Below the pieces are notes generated by a model, which searched no databases, had not been told where the DNA came from, and saw only the letters and a program-made list of their open reading frames with translations. The position numbers were made by a program, and so were the translations under genes. Positions 1 to 6,156 of a stretch of DNA of 7,214 bases are shown piece after piece. The number at the start of each line of letters is the position of its first letter. The stretch's first letter is position 1. The stretch covers positions 1 to 7,214 of the forward strand of contig RFHZ01000412.1 in the NCBI GenBank assembly GCA_003696125.1, in the 5' to 3' direction. This stretch comes from Nitrospinota bacterium. GTDB lineage: Bacteria; Tectomicrobia; Entotheonellia; J063.

Positions 1-655
1 CGCCCATGCCGTTCTCTGCCTTGTTGTTGTACTGGATATCGATCATGTTCAGGGTCAGTTGCTCACCCGTGATCGAGCTGGTCATGGTCAACTGCACCTG
101 ACCACCATCGTTACTGAGAAGGCTCAGATTGGCACTGGTCACATGCCCCACTTTGGTCGACTCGGCCGAAGCGATGGAGACGTTGAAGGTCTCATTAGAA
201 CCCGCTCCCACCTGGAATGCCTTGTTGACAAAGGCTCCGGACAGGATCCGCTGCCCGTTGAAGGTCGTATTCTGGGCAATGGAGTCGAGCTCTTCCAGGA
301 GACGATCGATGTCGTTCTGGATCAGGCGCCGTGTCTCTGTGGTCTGTCCATCCGAGGCTGCCTGTACCGCCTTGGTGCGGATGGTGTTGACGATGTTGAT
401 CGCCTCTTCCAGCGCTCCATCCGCGATCTGGATCAGGGAAATGGCATCGGTCGCATTCTTGAGCGCCTGCCCGATACCGAGACCGGTGGCTTTGAGCTTA
501 TCGGCAATGGCCAGACCCGAGGCATCATCGGCCGCCTTGTTGATCCGCAGACCGGTGGACAGGCGTTCTAGCGATTCGGTGAGAGCCTTGTTCGTCTTGG
601 AAAGGTTGCGCTGGGCAATTAAGGAACCGATGTTTGTGTTGATGCTAAACGCCAT
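1..655 (-). CDS. fliC: Flagellin, N-terminal part (3' end beyond window)
   Basis: This is the filament subunit of the flagellum, exported unfolded by the flagellar type III system. The protein begins MAFSINTNIGSLIAQRNL, the typical D0 start of bacterial flagellins. The D1 signatures follow: LERLSTGLRINKAADDASGLA at about residues 29-49, and NTTFNGQRILSG at about 129-140. From about residue 150 the sequence becomes the variable central region. 218 codons lie in the window and the C-terminal D1/D0 part is missing. ATG at 655 is preceded by AAGGAGGA (670-663) with a 7-nt spacer, so the start is secure. The segment at about residues 89-108 (NTIRTKAVQAASDGQ) resembles Campylobacter/Helicobacter-type flagellins rather than the Salmonella QRVRELAVQ form. 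The gene lies downstream of motB on the same strand and has its own sigma-28 promoter and a long leader. The family is certain; the symbol is by function, as the paralogue number is unknown. Confidence 0.97.
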   Translation of the reverse strand, partial: MAFSINTNIGSLIAQRNLSKTNKALTESLERLSTGLRINKAADDASGLAIADKLKATGLGIGQALKNATDAISLIQIADGALEEAINIVNTIRTKAVQAASDGQTTETRRLIQNDIDRLLEELDSIAQNTTFNGQRILSGAFVNKAFQVGAGSNETFNVSIASAESTKVGHVTSANLSLLSNDGGQVQLTMTSSITGEQLTLNMIDIQYNNKAENGMG

Positions 656-706
656 ACTCCTATCCTCCTTGATCAGATGATGACGGGCTATCCTTGCCCT
701 TCTGTT

Positions 707-781
707 TCAGAGAGTTTTCTGCCGCTGTTTCTCTCTGCTCTCCTTTCCTCTCCAGGCTTTCACCTCCTTTCTCTTCTCCAT
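707..781 (-). CDS. Possible 24-codon upstream ORF in flagellin leader
   Basis: ATG at 781 is preceded by AAGGAGG (792-786) with a 4-nt spacer. It opens a 24-codon frame ending in TGA at 709-707, about 50 nt before the flagellin ATG. The peptide, starting MEKRKEVKAWRGKESREKQR, is almost entirely Lys, Arg, Glu and Gln. That fits the purine-rich RNA and argues that the peptide sequence itself may not be selected. The Shine-Dalgarno overlaps the candidate CsrA site. It could be a translated leader peptide that influences flagellin translation, or a chance frame in a purine tract. No homologue is recognised. Confidence 0.3.
   Translation of the reverse strand: MEKRKEVKAWRGKESREKQRQKTL
708..737 (-). 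repeat. Short inverted repeat in flagellin leader
   Basis: CAGAGAG at 708-714 and CTCTCTG at 731-737 are perfect 7-bp complements around a 16-nt loop. In the flagellin mRNA this could form a small hairpin that includes most of the upstream-ORF stop codon, about 40 nt before the flagellin Shine-Dalgarno. No U-run follows, so it is not a terminator. It may be chance in a low-complexity purine tract. Confidence 0.35.
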
Positions 782-817
782 TATTCCTCCTTGTACCCGG
801 TATTGACTTCGCTTATC

Positions 818-844
818 CTATCGGAGTAAACCGAAAAAACTTTA
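818..844 (-). promoter_or_regulatory. Sigma-28 (FliA) promoter of flagellin
   Basis: On the minus strand, TAAAGTTT (844-837) is followed after 11 bases by TCCGATAG (825-818). This equals TAAA-N15-TCCGATAG, against the sigma-28 consensus TAAA-N15-GCCGATAA. The first four bases and the CCGATA core match with exact spacing. It points at flagellin, the classic sigma-28 target, and predicts a transcript start near 811. Confidence 0.88.
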
Positions 845-912
845 GTCGAAAATACGATCGGTAATGCGTAGCGACAAGGGGCAGCAAAGTGCAAAAGGGT
901 TAGGAATAGCTA

Positions 913-1770
913 CTAAGGAGAGGAGCCGTGTAATAGCTCACGCACCGAATTCTGCAAGACCTCTGACTCTGCCGGTTGGGGGGTGGTCTTCGAGGAGGGG
1001 GTCCCTGGAGATGGGAGCCGGGTCAGGATGATCTCGACGCGCCGGTTCTTGCTCCGGTTCTCCGGTGTATCGTTGGGTACCAGGGGACGGTATTCCCCAA
1101 AGGCCATGGTGGCGATCTTCTCCGGGGCAACCAGGCCTCTGTGGATAAAGAACTTTACCACCGAGGCGGCACGGGCAGCGGAAAGCTCCAGGTTGGAGCC
1201 ATATCTCCCCCCCTTGCGAATCGGCACATTGTCGGTATGACCGGCGACGATGATATCCCAGTTGGATCGCCCGATGATCGAGCCGATCTTGGTGAGAAGG
1301 GGGATCATCTGGGGTTTGATTTCCGCACTCCCCGAATCAAAGGTGCTGTAGCCCATGAGACGCAGAACGATCTGATCATCCTGCGTCTCCACCTCGAAGA
1401 GCCCTTCGGCCTGGAGCTGGCTCAGCAGTTTATCGTCCAGTCCCAGCTTCTCTAACTCTGCCTCCAGCCGCCGGGTCGCTTCTTTGGACTCCAGCTCCCC
1501 GAATTTGGCCTGCTCGATCAGGGACTGGTCAAAGTCGCGTGCCACCATCTTCATCCCCTTGGGTCGCTCGTACACCGGGAGCTTGCGCTGCACGCCAAAG
1601 GCTTTTTCCAGTGAGCCGGCCAACTCTTTGAACTTGGCGACATCCATCTGGGAAAAGGAGAGGAGCAGCACGAAAAAGCAGAGCAACAGGGTCATCATGT
1701 CACCAAAGGTGACCATCCACTCTGGTGCCCCTTCTTCTCCTTCTTCCTGTTTGATCTCTTCCTCGGCCAT
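913..1770 (-). CDS. motB: Flagellar stator protein MotB
   Basis: This is the peptidoglycan-anchored half of the MotA-MotB ion channel that powers flagellar rotation. The 285-aa protein has an acidic cytoplasmic N-terminus (1-17) and a single membrane segment at about 19-40. Within the motif WMVTFGDMMTLLL, Asp24 matches the essential ion-binding Asp32 of E. coli MotB. The plug/linker follows at about 41-60, then a charged helical stretch at about 85-122. The OmpA-like peptidoglycan-binding domain spans about 135-250: FDSGSAEI at 144-151, GHTDN with Asp180, LSAARA with Arg200, NRSKNRRVEI at 238-247. A Ser/Pro-rich tail of about 33 residues ends the protein. ATG at 1770 has a modest AAAGGG at 1784-1779 and follows motA by 16 nt. 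Proton versus sodium use cannot be settled from the sequence. Confidence 0.97.
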   Translation of the reverse strand: MAEEEIKQEEGEEGAPEWMVTFGDMMTLLLCFFVLLLSFSQMDVAKFKELAGSLEKAFGVQRKLPVYERPKGMKMVARDFDQSLIEQAKFGELESKEATRRLEAELEKLGLDDKLLSQLQAEGLFEVETQDDQIVLRLMGYSTFDSGSAEIKPQMIPLLTKIGSIIGRSNWDIIVAGHTDNVPIRKGGRYGSNLELSAARAASVVKFFIHRGLVAPEKIATMAFGEYRPLVPNDTPENRSKNRRVEIILTRLPSPGTPSSKTTPQPAESEVLQNSVRELLHGSSP

Positions 1771-1786
1771 TATCCACGCCCTTTCT

Positions 1787-2557
1787 CTACTTCTTTCCCA
1801 GTTCCATCTTCTGCTGCTCGGTCATGAGGAACGATTTCAGCTTGTCTTCGAGCAGTCTCGGATTCATGCCCAGTTGCAGGCCCTTGAGGCCTTCGGCGAT
1901 GACCATATTGAGCAAGATCTCCTGTTCGGTGCGCTGCTTGAGCTTGCCGGCCATGGGGAGGGCAAAGAGGTTGGCGATGAGGGCCCCATAGAAGGTGGTG
2001 ATCAGGGCGATGGCCATTTTGGGGCCGATGGTTTTGGGATCTTCCATGGTGGAGAGCATCTGCACCAGCCCGATCAGGGTACCGATCATGCCGAAGGCCG
2101 GGGACCACTTTCCCATCGCCTTAAAGACCTCCTGCCCCACCTTATGCCGTTGCTGTACGGCAAGGTTTTGGAGCTGGAGGATGCTATTTAACTCCTCGGC
2201 ATCCACCCCATCTGCCACCAGCATGAGTCCCTTTTGCAAAAAGGGATTGGTCACGTTCTTGGCCTCGTTTTCCAGGGCGAGCTGTCCATCCTTACGCACG
2301 ATGACGGCGAGCTGGATGAACTGCCGGATCAGGTCTATGGGATCCTCCTCCTTGGCCAGAATCAGCTTCTTGGTGACCTTGAGCACGGAGAGGACCTGTT
2401 TTAAGGGGAAGTTGATGAGGGTGGCGGCCAGGGTTCCCCCTCCCACGATCATGATGGAAGGGATGTCGATGAAGCCACCGATGCCCCCTCCCATGACCAG
2501 AGAGGTGCCGATAAGCCCGATACCAGCAAGAATCCCGACGATCGTAGCAATATCCAT
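1787..2557 (-). CDS. motA: Flagellar stator protein MotA
   Basis: This is the membrane half of the stator, whose cytoplasmic loop pushes on FliG of the rotor. The protein is 256 aa from MDIATIVGILAGIG. Hydrophobic segments lie near 1-22, 30-50, 150-170 and 182-202, with the large cytoplasmic loop at about 60-145. Arg88 and Glu96, eight residues apart, match the FliG-facing Arg90/Glu98 of E. coli MotA. Pro153 (WSPAFGMIGTLIGLV) and Pro201 (FALPMAGKL) match the conserved Pro173 and Pro222. An upstream in-frame ATG at 2587 would add ten residues (MRESRWRRTE) inside the end of fapA. ATG at 2557 is preferred because GGAGGAGGA, within the last fapA codons, sits at proper distance and the family starts here. 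Confidence 0.97.
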   Translation of the reverse strand: MDIATIVGILAGIGLIGTSLVMGGGIGGFIDIPSIMIVGGGTLAATLINFPLKQVLSVLKVTKKLILAKEEDPIDLIRQFIQLAVIVRKDGQLALENEAKNVTNPFLQKGLMLVADGVDAEELNSILQLQNLAVQQRHKVGQEVFKAMGKWSPAFGMIGTLIGLVQMLSTMEDPKTIGPKMAIALITTFYGALIANLFALPMAGKLKQRTEQEILLNMVIAEGLKGLQLGMNPRLLEDKLKSFLMTEQQKMELGKK

Positions 2558-2558
2558 C

Positions 2559-3980
2559 TCAGTCCTCCTCCATCGCGATTCCCGCACCGATTCCCCAGTT
2601 CTCTAAACTCTCTTCCACCGTTGTTTCCAGTTTCTGTATCTTGATCATCCCGTCTGCCCGGTAGAACATCACACCGTGCAGGGGATGAGAGATTTCGAGG
2701 GAGAGATCCCCGATACAGATGGTCACCCCCGGATAGACGGTCCCGGTAGCGACAATGGTACCGACCTGTAGCGGAGTGCGGGGGAGCAGATGGGAGCGCC
2801 GGGCAAAGTAAGACTCCAGGGAATGCAGGGCAGCCTGGCAGCTCTTTAGCTCCTCCTGGGCCTGATGCAGGACCGGTGGAGAAAGCTCCCTCTCCCCATA
2901 CCTGTCCAGGAGGGCCTGGTCTGCCTTGAGAACGGCCGCAATATGCGCCAGCGTCTCCCGGCTGGTGGTGGCATCGAAGAAAGGGGAGGAGATGGCGATA
3001 CGGGTAGGGACCTCGTTCTCTGAACCGAGGTCATGGGCGACGATCTGCTCCAACGCCTGGACCGTCCCTCCAATGATATGTCCACTCCTCCCACCGACCA
3101 GGACCTTTCCCTGTGTCTGGAGATGGGAGTAGCGGACCCCCTGGGAGAGGCAAATATCTCCCTGGGCTTCGATACGGATCGAATCGACAAACACCCCCTT
3201 CACCCTTCCCCCGCTCTTGATGCGGCCTTTCTGCTTCCCAAAGACGTTGCCATGAAGGGTGATGGACCCGCCGGCCTCGATCTCGGCCTCATCGACCACC
3301 CCGTAGATGGTCACATCCTGCGCGCATTTGATGCTGAAGCCGCTCTTCACATCACCCCGGATGACCAGACTCCCCACAAAGGTCAGGTTGCCGACGGAAA
3401 AATCGACATCCCCTTCCAGGGTATAGGTCGGATAGACACTCAGCACGTGGTCGGAAAGCACCGGGTGGCCGTTGACCAGGGCGATGAGGGCATTGCCGTC
3501 TTCCGAGACTCTTACATTGGCTCCGGCGGCAGGAAGAACCGCTTCTCCTCTGTCCGGGGGGATCGGTTTACCGGTGACCGTCTGCCCGGGTTTGCGCTGT
3601 TCTGGAGGAATCTTGGCCACCAGGATCTGTTCCTGGATGACATTGGCAATGGTCTCCAGGTTGTAAAAATCGACCCGTCCGTCCGGCAAACGCCTCGGTT
3701 TTCGCTCCTGCTCCAGGGGGAAAAAATACTCCACCCCCGCTTCGGGGGGGATACCCTGGGCCACCAGGTACCGCTGCCCGGGCTGGCGAGCCTCGGCCAG
3801 GTCTTGCAGGAAAAAGCGATCGATTCCCACCCTTACCCCTGCCGCCTCCAGATCGGCGAGCATCTGGTCAAGGGACAGGGGCTGGTCCGTAGCAAAGGTC
3901 ATCCAGGCCTGCATCTCATCAGGGGAGAGGGTAATGGTATACGCTCGTTCTTGCATCGTCTCCTGCTCCACCTCTCTCAT
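2559..3980 (-). CDS. fapA: FapA-family (DUF342) flagellar assembly protein
   Basis: FapA proteins are polymer-binding, beta-helix-like cytoplasmic proteins linked to flagellar assembly. In Vibrio vulnificus FapA supports flagellation and is controlled by EIIA-Glc. The 473-aa protein has an N-terminal region (1-115), then the DUF342 signature: VAKIPPEQRKPGQTVTGKPI at 121-140, followed by PPDRG. Short Gly-rich repeats (GDV, GNLTFVG, AGGSI, SGGRV, GGTV) run from about 188 to 315 and suggest a right-handed beta-helix. A likely helical hairpin lies at about 340-395, then a C-terminal beta domain. The start at 3980 overlaps the STAS stop as ATGA. The alternative Met9 (3956) also has a purine-rich region upstream and cannot be excluded. 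No signal peptide or membrane segment is seen. The name is shared with unrelated functional-amyloid genes. Confidence 0.9.
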   Translation of the reverse strand: MREVEQETMQERAYTITLSPDEMQAWMTFATDQPLSLDQMLADLEAAGVRVGIDRFFLQDLAEARQPGQRYLVAQGIPPEAGVEYFFPLEQERKPRRLPDGRVDFYNLETIANVIQEQILVAKIPPEQRKPGQTVTGKPIPPDRGEAVLPAAGANVRVSEDGNALIALVNGHPVLSDHVLSVYPTYTLEGDVDFSVGNLTFVGSLVIRGDVKSGFSIKCAQDVTIYGVVDEAEIEAGGSITLHGNVFGKQKGRIKSGGRVKGVFVDSIRIEAQGDICLSQGVRYSHLQTQGKVLVGGRSGHIIGGTVQALEQIVAHDLGSENEVPTRIAISSPFFDATTSRETLAHIAAVLKADQALLDRYGERELSPPVLHQAQEELKSCQAALHSLESYFARRSHLLPRTPLQVGTIVATGTVYPGVTICIGDLSLEISHPLHGVMFYRADGMIKIQKLETTVEESLENWGIGAGIAMEED

Positions 3981-4321
3981 GTCTCCTGCATCGCTCTGGC
4001 TATTGCCGCCTCTTCCCGCTCAAAGATCTCGAAGAAGCTGGTGAGTTTGGTCATCTCCAGCAGGGCATAGACCTGCTGCGGGACCTGGACCAGTCGCATC
4101 GTCCCTCCCTGCCTGCGGATGGTGCTGAAGCTGGCCACCAGTGCTCCCAGTCCAGAGCTATCGATGAAGGTGACCTCCTTCATGTTGACGACAAAGTGGC
4201 GATACCCCTGGGTGATGGCTTCATTGACCAGCCTGCGCAGTGTATTACGGATGGAGAAGTCGATCCGGTCCATCAGGGTGATCACGACCACGTTCTCTAC
4301 GACTTTACTGGTGGCTTGCAT
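3977..4321 (-). CDS. STAS-domain anti-sigma factor antagonist (HsbA/SpoIIAA-like)
   Basis: This is a single-domain STAS protein of 114 aa, the usual size of SpoIIAA/RsbV/HsbA switch proteins. Such proteins bind a partner when unphosphorylated and release it when a serine is phosphorylated. The motif FIDSSGLGAL at 52-61 holds the candidate phospho-acceptor, Ser55 or Ser56, and GGTMRLVQVP at 72-81 is the typical following strand. ATG at 4321 lies inside the end of the upstream gene (17-nt overlap), with GAAGGAGAG just before it. The upstream gene encodes both a PP2C phosphatase and an HATPase domain, so it is the likely phosphatase and kinase for this protein. In Pseudomonas the equivalent HsbA binds FlgM and a diguanylate cyclase. 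The partner here is unknown. Confidence 0.93.
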   Translation of the reverse strand: MQATSKVVENVVVITLMDRIDFSIRNTLRRLVNEAITQGYRHFVVNMKEVTFIDSSGLGALVASFSTIRRQGGTMRLVQVPQQVYALLEMTKLTSFFEIFEREEAAIARAMQET

Positions 4322-5987
4322 TGCTCTCTCCTTCTCTTTTCGCCTGCCGCTTTTGCGAAAAGTATTTCACTATCCTGACTTCATTCCCCTGGGAATTATA
4401 GGTGCACTCATCCATACAGGACCGGGCAATCAGTATACCCCGTCCATGTGCCATGAGACGGTGATCCGCATCGCGCGGGTCCGGGATATCCTGCCAGTCA
4501 AACCCTTTGCCCTCATCCCGGATGATAAAGACCGCCTTCTCGGTGTCGATACTGTAGGTAACAGTAACCTTACGCGAAGCGTACGGCTCGCGCTGCCGGC
4601 GTTCGGCCAGCAGGTCGTCAAAGGTCCCGGCTTCCATGGCCAGGCTCTTCCGTGCATAGCCGATATCGAGATTTCCATGCTCGATGGCGTTCATGATCAT
4701 CTCGACCAGGCTGATCCGGATCGCCTCCCGTGCTTCGGCCTGGCATCGATCCTCCAGGGCAGAGAGGATCTCATCGACCAGGGGGAGAACCAGGGCAGGA
4801 TCGTTGGCTATCTGCACGACCCGGGAACGGTTCATGGCCTGAAACTCGATGGTAATAAAGCTCACGTCGTCAGAGAAGCGATGCCTGGTAAAGCGCTGTA
4901 AGTGTTGCCATAACCGATCCCTGGCCTGCCCCAAATCCACCCCGATCACCCCGGCAAACAGCTCCTGTAACCCCTCTACCCCCAAAGGGATTCCGGTGGT
5001 AGAGGTCGCCTCGATTACCCCATCTGTCACCAGCAGAAGACGGTCGGCAGAGGCGACCTGGATGACCTCTTCCTCTAACCCCAGCTCTGGGGTATCGAAA
5101 ATCCCCAAAAAGGTCCCGGTGGCGGACAGGGGGGTGATGGTCTGCTCTTGACGGCAGAAGTACAGGGGAGGGGGATGACCGGCATTGGCATAGCAAAGGA
5201 GCTGCCGTATCGGGTCGTACACAGCCACAAAGGCGGTAATATAATCCCCTTCTGTGGTGAGCTGGAGGAAGGCCTCATTGAGACGCTCCAGGGTGGAACG
5301 GGGAGATTCGGTCTCCCGGATATACTGGCTGAAGAGCGGTTTTAAAATGGTGGCTACCATGGCCGAAAGCACCCCATGACCGCTCACATCGGCGATGATG
5401 CAGGCGGTCTTCTCCCCGGTCAGGGGGATGAAATCGAAAAAATCCCCTCCCACCTTGCTATAGGGATGGAAGAAGGTCTCCACCAGCATCCCCACCGTCT
5501 GCACGTCTTTGGGGAGCAAAAAGCGCTGGTACTTGCTCGCCGCTTCCAGCTCTCGTTCCAGCAGGGCCTTTTTCTCCGAAACCTCATCCAGCAAGAGCTT
5601 GGCCTGGATGGCGTTCTTGACCTTTAGCGGGAGCAGGATCTTCGCTTCCCTCTCCGGAAGGGATTTGATAAAGTAGTCGTAACTCCCCATGACCAGGGCC
5701 TGCTGAATCGATTCGATATTCTCCAGCGAGGAGTATACGATCACCGGGATAGGAGAGAGGAAGGGATCAGCCTTTAACCTGGCCAGCACCTCGAAACCAT
5801 CCATGACCGGCATCATCAGATCTAAGATGATGAGATCTATCCGGTGTTCCCTGACCTGCTCGAGGGCCTGTACCCCGTTCTCCGCCTCTACAAAGCGATA
5901 GCCGTATCCCTGCAGGAGCTTCTTCACCAAAGTGCGGTTCACCCTGGCATCATCGACCACCAGGATCGTCGGTTCTACCCGGGCCAT
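4305..5987 (-). CDS. Response regulator with PP2C (SpoIIE/RsbU) phosphatase and HATPase domains, HsbR-like
   Basis: This is a 560-aa cytoplasmic signalling protein with three domains. The receiver domain (about 6-125) has acid-pocket Asp12/Asp13, phospho-acceptor Asp56 in LIILDLMMPVMDG, Ser86 and Lys108. A helical linker (about 126-160) follows. The PP2C domain (about 165-383) keeps its metal-binding motifs: GGDFFD with Asp182/Asp185, ADVSGHG with Asp200, TDGVIEA with Asp322, and SDDVSF with Asp373/374. The HATPase_c domain (about 395-542) has N-box Glu429/Asn433 in VEMIMNAIEHGN, DEGKGF at 491-496 and HGRGI at 514-518. Both phosphatase and kinase therefore look intact, as in Pseudomonas HsbR. 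The start at 5987 has AAGGGAGGG just upstream. A longer frame from 6020 has no Shine-Dalgarno and lies only about 10 nt from the predicted transcript start. It is the first gene of the operon under a perfect sigma-28 promoter. Confidence 0.95.
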   Translation of the reverse strand: MARVEPTILVVDDARVNRTLVKKLLQGYGYRFVEAENGVQALEQVREHRIDLIILDLMMPVMDGFEVLARLKADPFLSPIPVIVYSSLENIESIQQALVMGSYDYFIKSLPEREAKILLPLKVKNAIQAKLLLDEVSEKKALLERELEAASKYQRFLLPKDVQTVGMLVETFFHPYSKVGGDFFDFIPLTGEKTACIIADVSGHGVLSAMVATILKPLFSQYIRETESPRSTLERLNEAFLQLTTEGDYITAFVAVYDPIRQLLCYANAGHPPPLYFCRQEQTITPLSATGTFLGIFDTPELGLEEEVIQVASADRLLLVTDGVIEATSTTGIPLGVEGLQELFAGVIGVDLGQARDRLWQHLQRFTRHRFSDDVSFITIEFQAMNRSRVVQIANDPALVLPLVDEILSALEDRCQAEAREAIRISLVEMIMNAIEHGNLDIGYARKSLAMEAGTFDDLLAERRQREPYASRKVTVTYSIDTEKAVFIIRDEGKGFDWQDIPDPRDADHRLMAHGRGILIARSCMDECTYNSQGNEVRIVKYFSQKRQAKREGESNASHQ

Positions 5988-6036
5988 GTACCCTCCCTTA
6001 CTTCGTCTATGCCTTACCATGCCACTACCGCTCTTC

Positions 6037-6063
6037 TTATCGGCAGGTCGAGGAAAAAGTTTA
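6037..6063 (-). promoter_or_regulatory. Perfect-consensus sigma-28 promoter of the motility operon
   Basis: On the minus strand, TAAA at 6063-6060 is followed after exactly 15 bases by GCCGATAA at 6044-6037, identical to the FliA consensus. Predicted transcription starts near 6030, giving a leader of about 43 nt to the ATG at 5987. This places the partner-switch genes, fapA and motAB in the late flagellar class. Confidence 0.93.
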
Positions 6064-6092
6064 CGAGAGGAGAGATTTTTCTCTAAACTTTT
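6055..6092. repeat. Inverted repeat formed by two back-to-back -35 elements
   Basis: AAAAGTTTA at 6055-6063 and TAAACTTTT at 6084-6092 are perfect 9-bp complements, 20 bp apart. Each arm contains the -35 element of one divergent sigma-28 promoter. The centre holds AGAGATTTTTCTCT (6071-6084), itself palindromic. The symmetry is explained by two like promoters facing away from each other, but a dyad-binding regulator is also possible. Confidence 0.6.
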
Positions 6093-6111
6093 ACTCCGGG
6101 ATGGACGATAA
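6084..6111 (+). promoter_or_regulatory. Sigma-28-type promoter of the small divergent gene
   Basis: TAAA at 6084-6087 is followed after 16 bases by GACGATAA at 6104-6111. Relative to TAAA-N15-GCCGATAA there is one base change in the -10 and one extra spacer base. The extended -35 (TAAACTTTT) equals that of the divergent perfect promoter. Predicted start is near 6118, about 39 nt before the ATG at 6157. Confidence 0.65.
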
Positions 6112-6156
6112 AGGGGATGGAGGAATACGTCTGAAGGAAGAGAGGGGTGAAAAGAG

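Larger units (their letters stand above)
656..811 (-). promoter_or_regulatory. Long purine-rich flagellin 5' leader with near-consensus CsrA site
   Basis: From the predicted start site (about 811) to the flagellin ATG the leader is about 155 nt and almost all purine on the RNA strand. It carries about eleven GGA triplets. Positions 796-788 read GUACAAGGA, matching the first nine positions of the CsrA SELEX consensus RUACARGGAUGU. CAAGGAGGA occurs twice, at 793-785 and again at the flagellin Shine-Dalgarno (671-663). CsrA repression of flagellin mRNA, relieved by FliW, is established in Bacillus subtilis and Campylobacter. That it applies here is inference, since neither csrA nor fliW lies in the window. 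Confidence 0.5.
913..6030 (-). other. Predicted five-gene motility operon
   Basis: Order of transcription: response regulator/phosphatase, STAS protein, FapA, MotA, MotB. Junctions are a 17-nt overlap, a 4-nt ATGA overlap, a 1-nt gap and a 16-nt gap, which indicates one transcript with translational coupling. The only strong promoter seen is the sigma-28 promoter at 6037-6063. No convincing hairpin with a U-run follows motB, so some read-through into the flagellin gene is possible. The left boundary given is the motB stop and the right boundary is the predicted start site. Confidence 0.75.

Noticed and set aside
59-680. Plus-strand frames of 170 and 183 codons opposite flagellin
   Set aside because: The minus strand encodes an unmistakable flagellin across this stretch; these are shadows.
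845-912. Possible terminator between motB and flagellin
   Set aside because: No stem followed by a U-run on the minus strand; only short chance palindromes such as CGATCG are present.
2558-2587. Upstream ATG adding ten residues to MotA
   Set aside because: It would add a charged MRESRWRRTE leader atypical of MotA and lies deep in the fapA end. ATG at 2557 has a strong Shine-Dalgarno and the family N-terminus.
3033-4070. 345-codon open frame on the plus strand
   Set aside because: It lies antisense to fapA and the STAS gene, both with clear family motifs. Its product has no recognisable domain, and it has no promoter or good Shine-Dalgarno. It is a shadow of GC-biased codons.
5988-6020. Longer start of the response regulator at 6020
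   Set aside because: No Shine-Dalgarno precedes it and it is about 10 nt from the predicted transcript start. ATG at 5987 has AAGGGAGGG and gives the normal receiver start.
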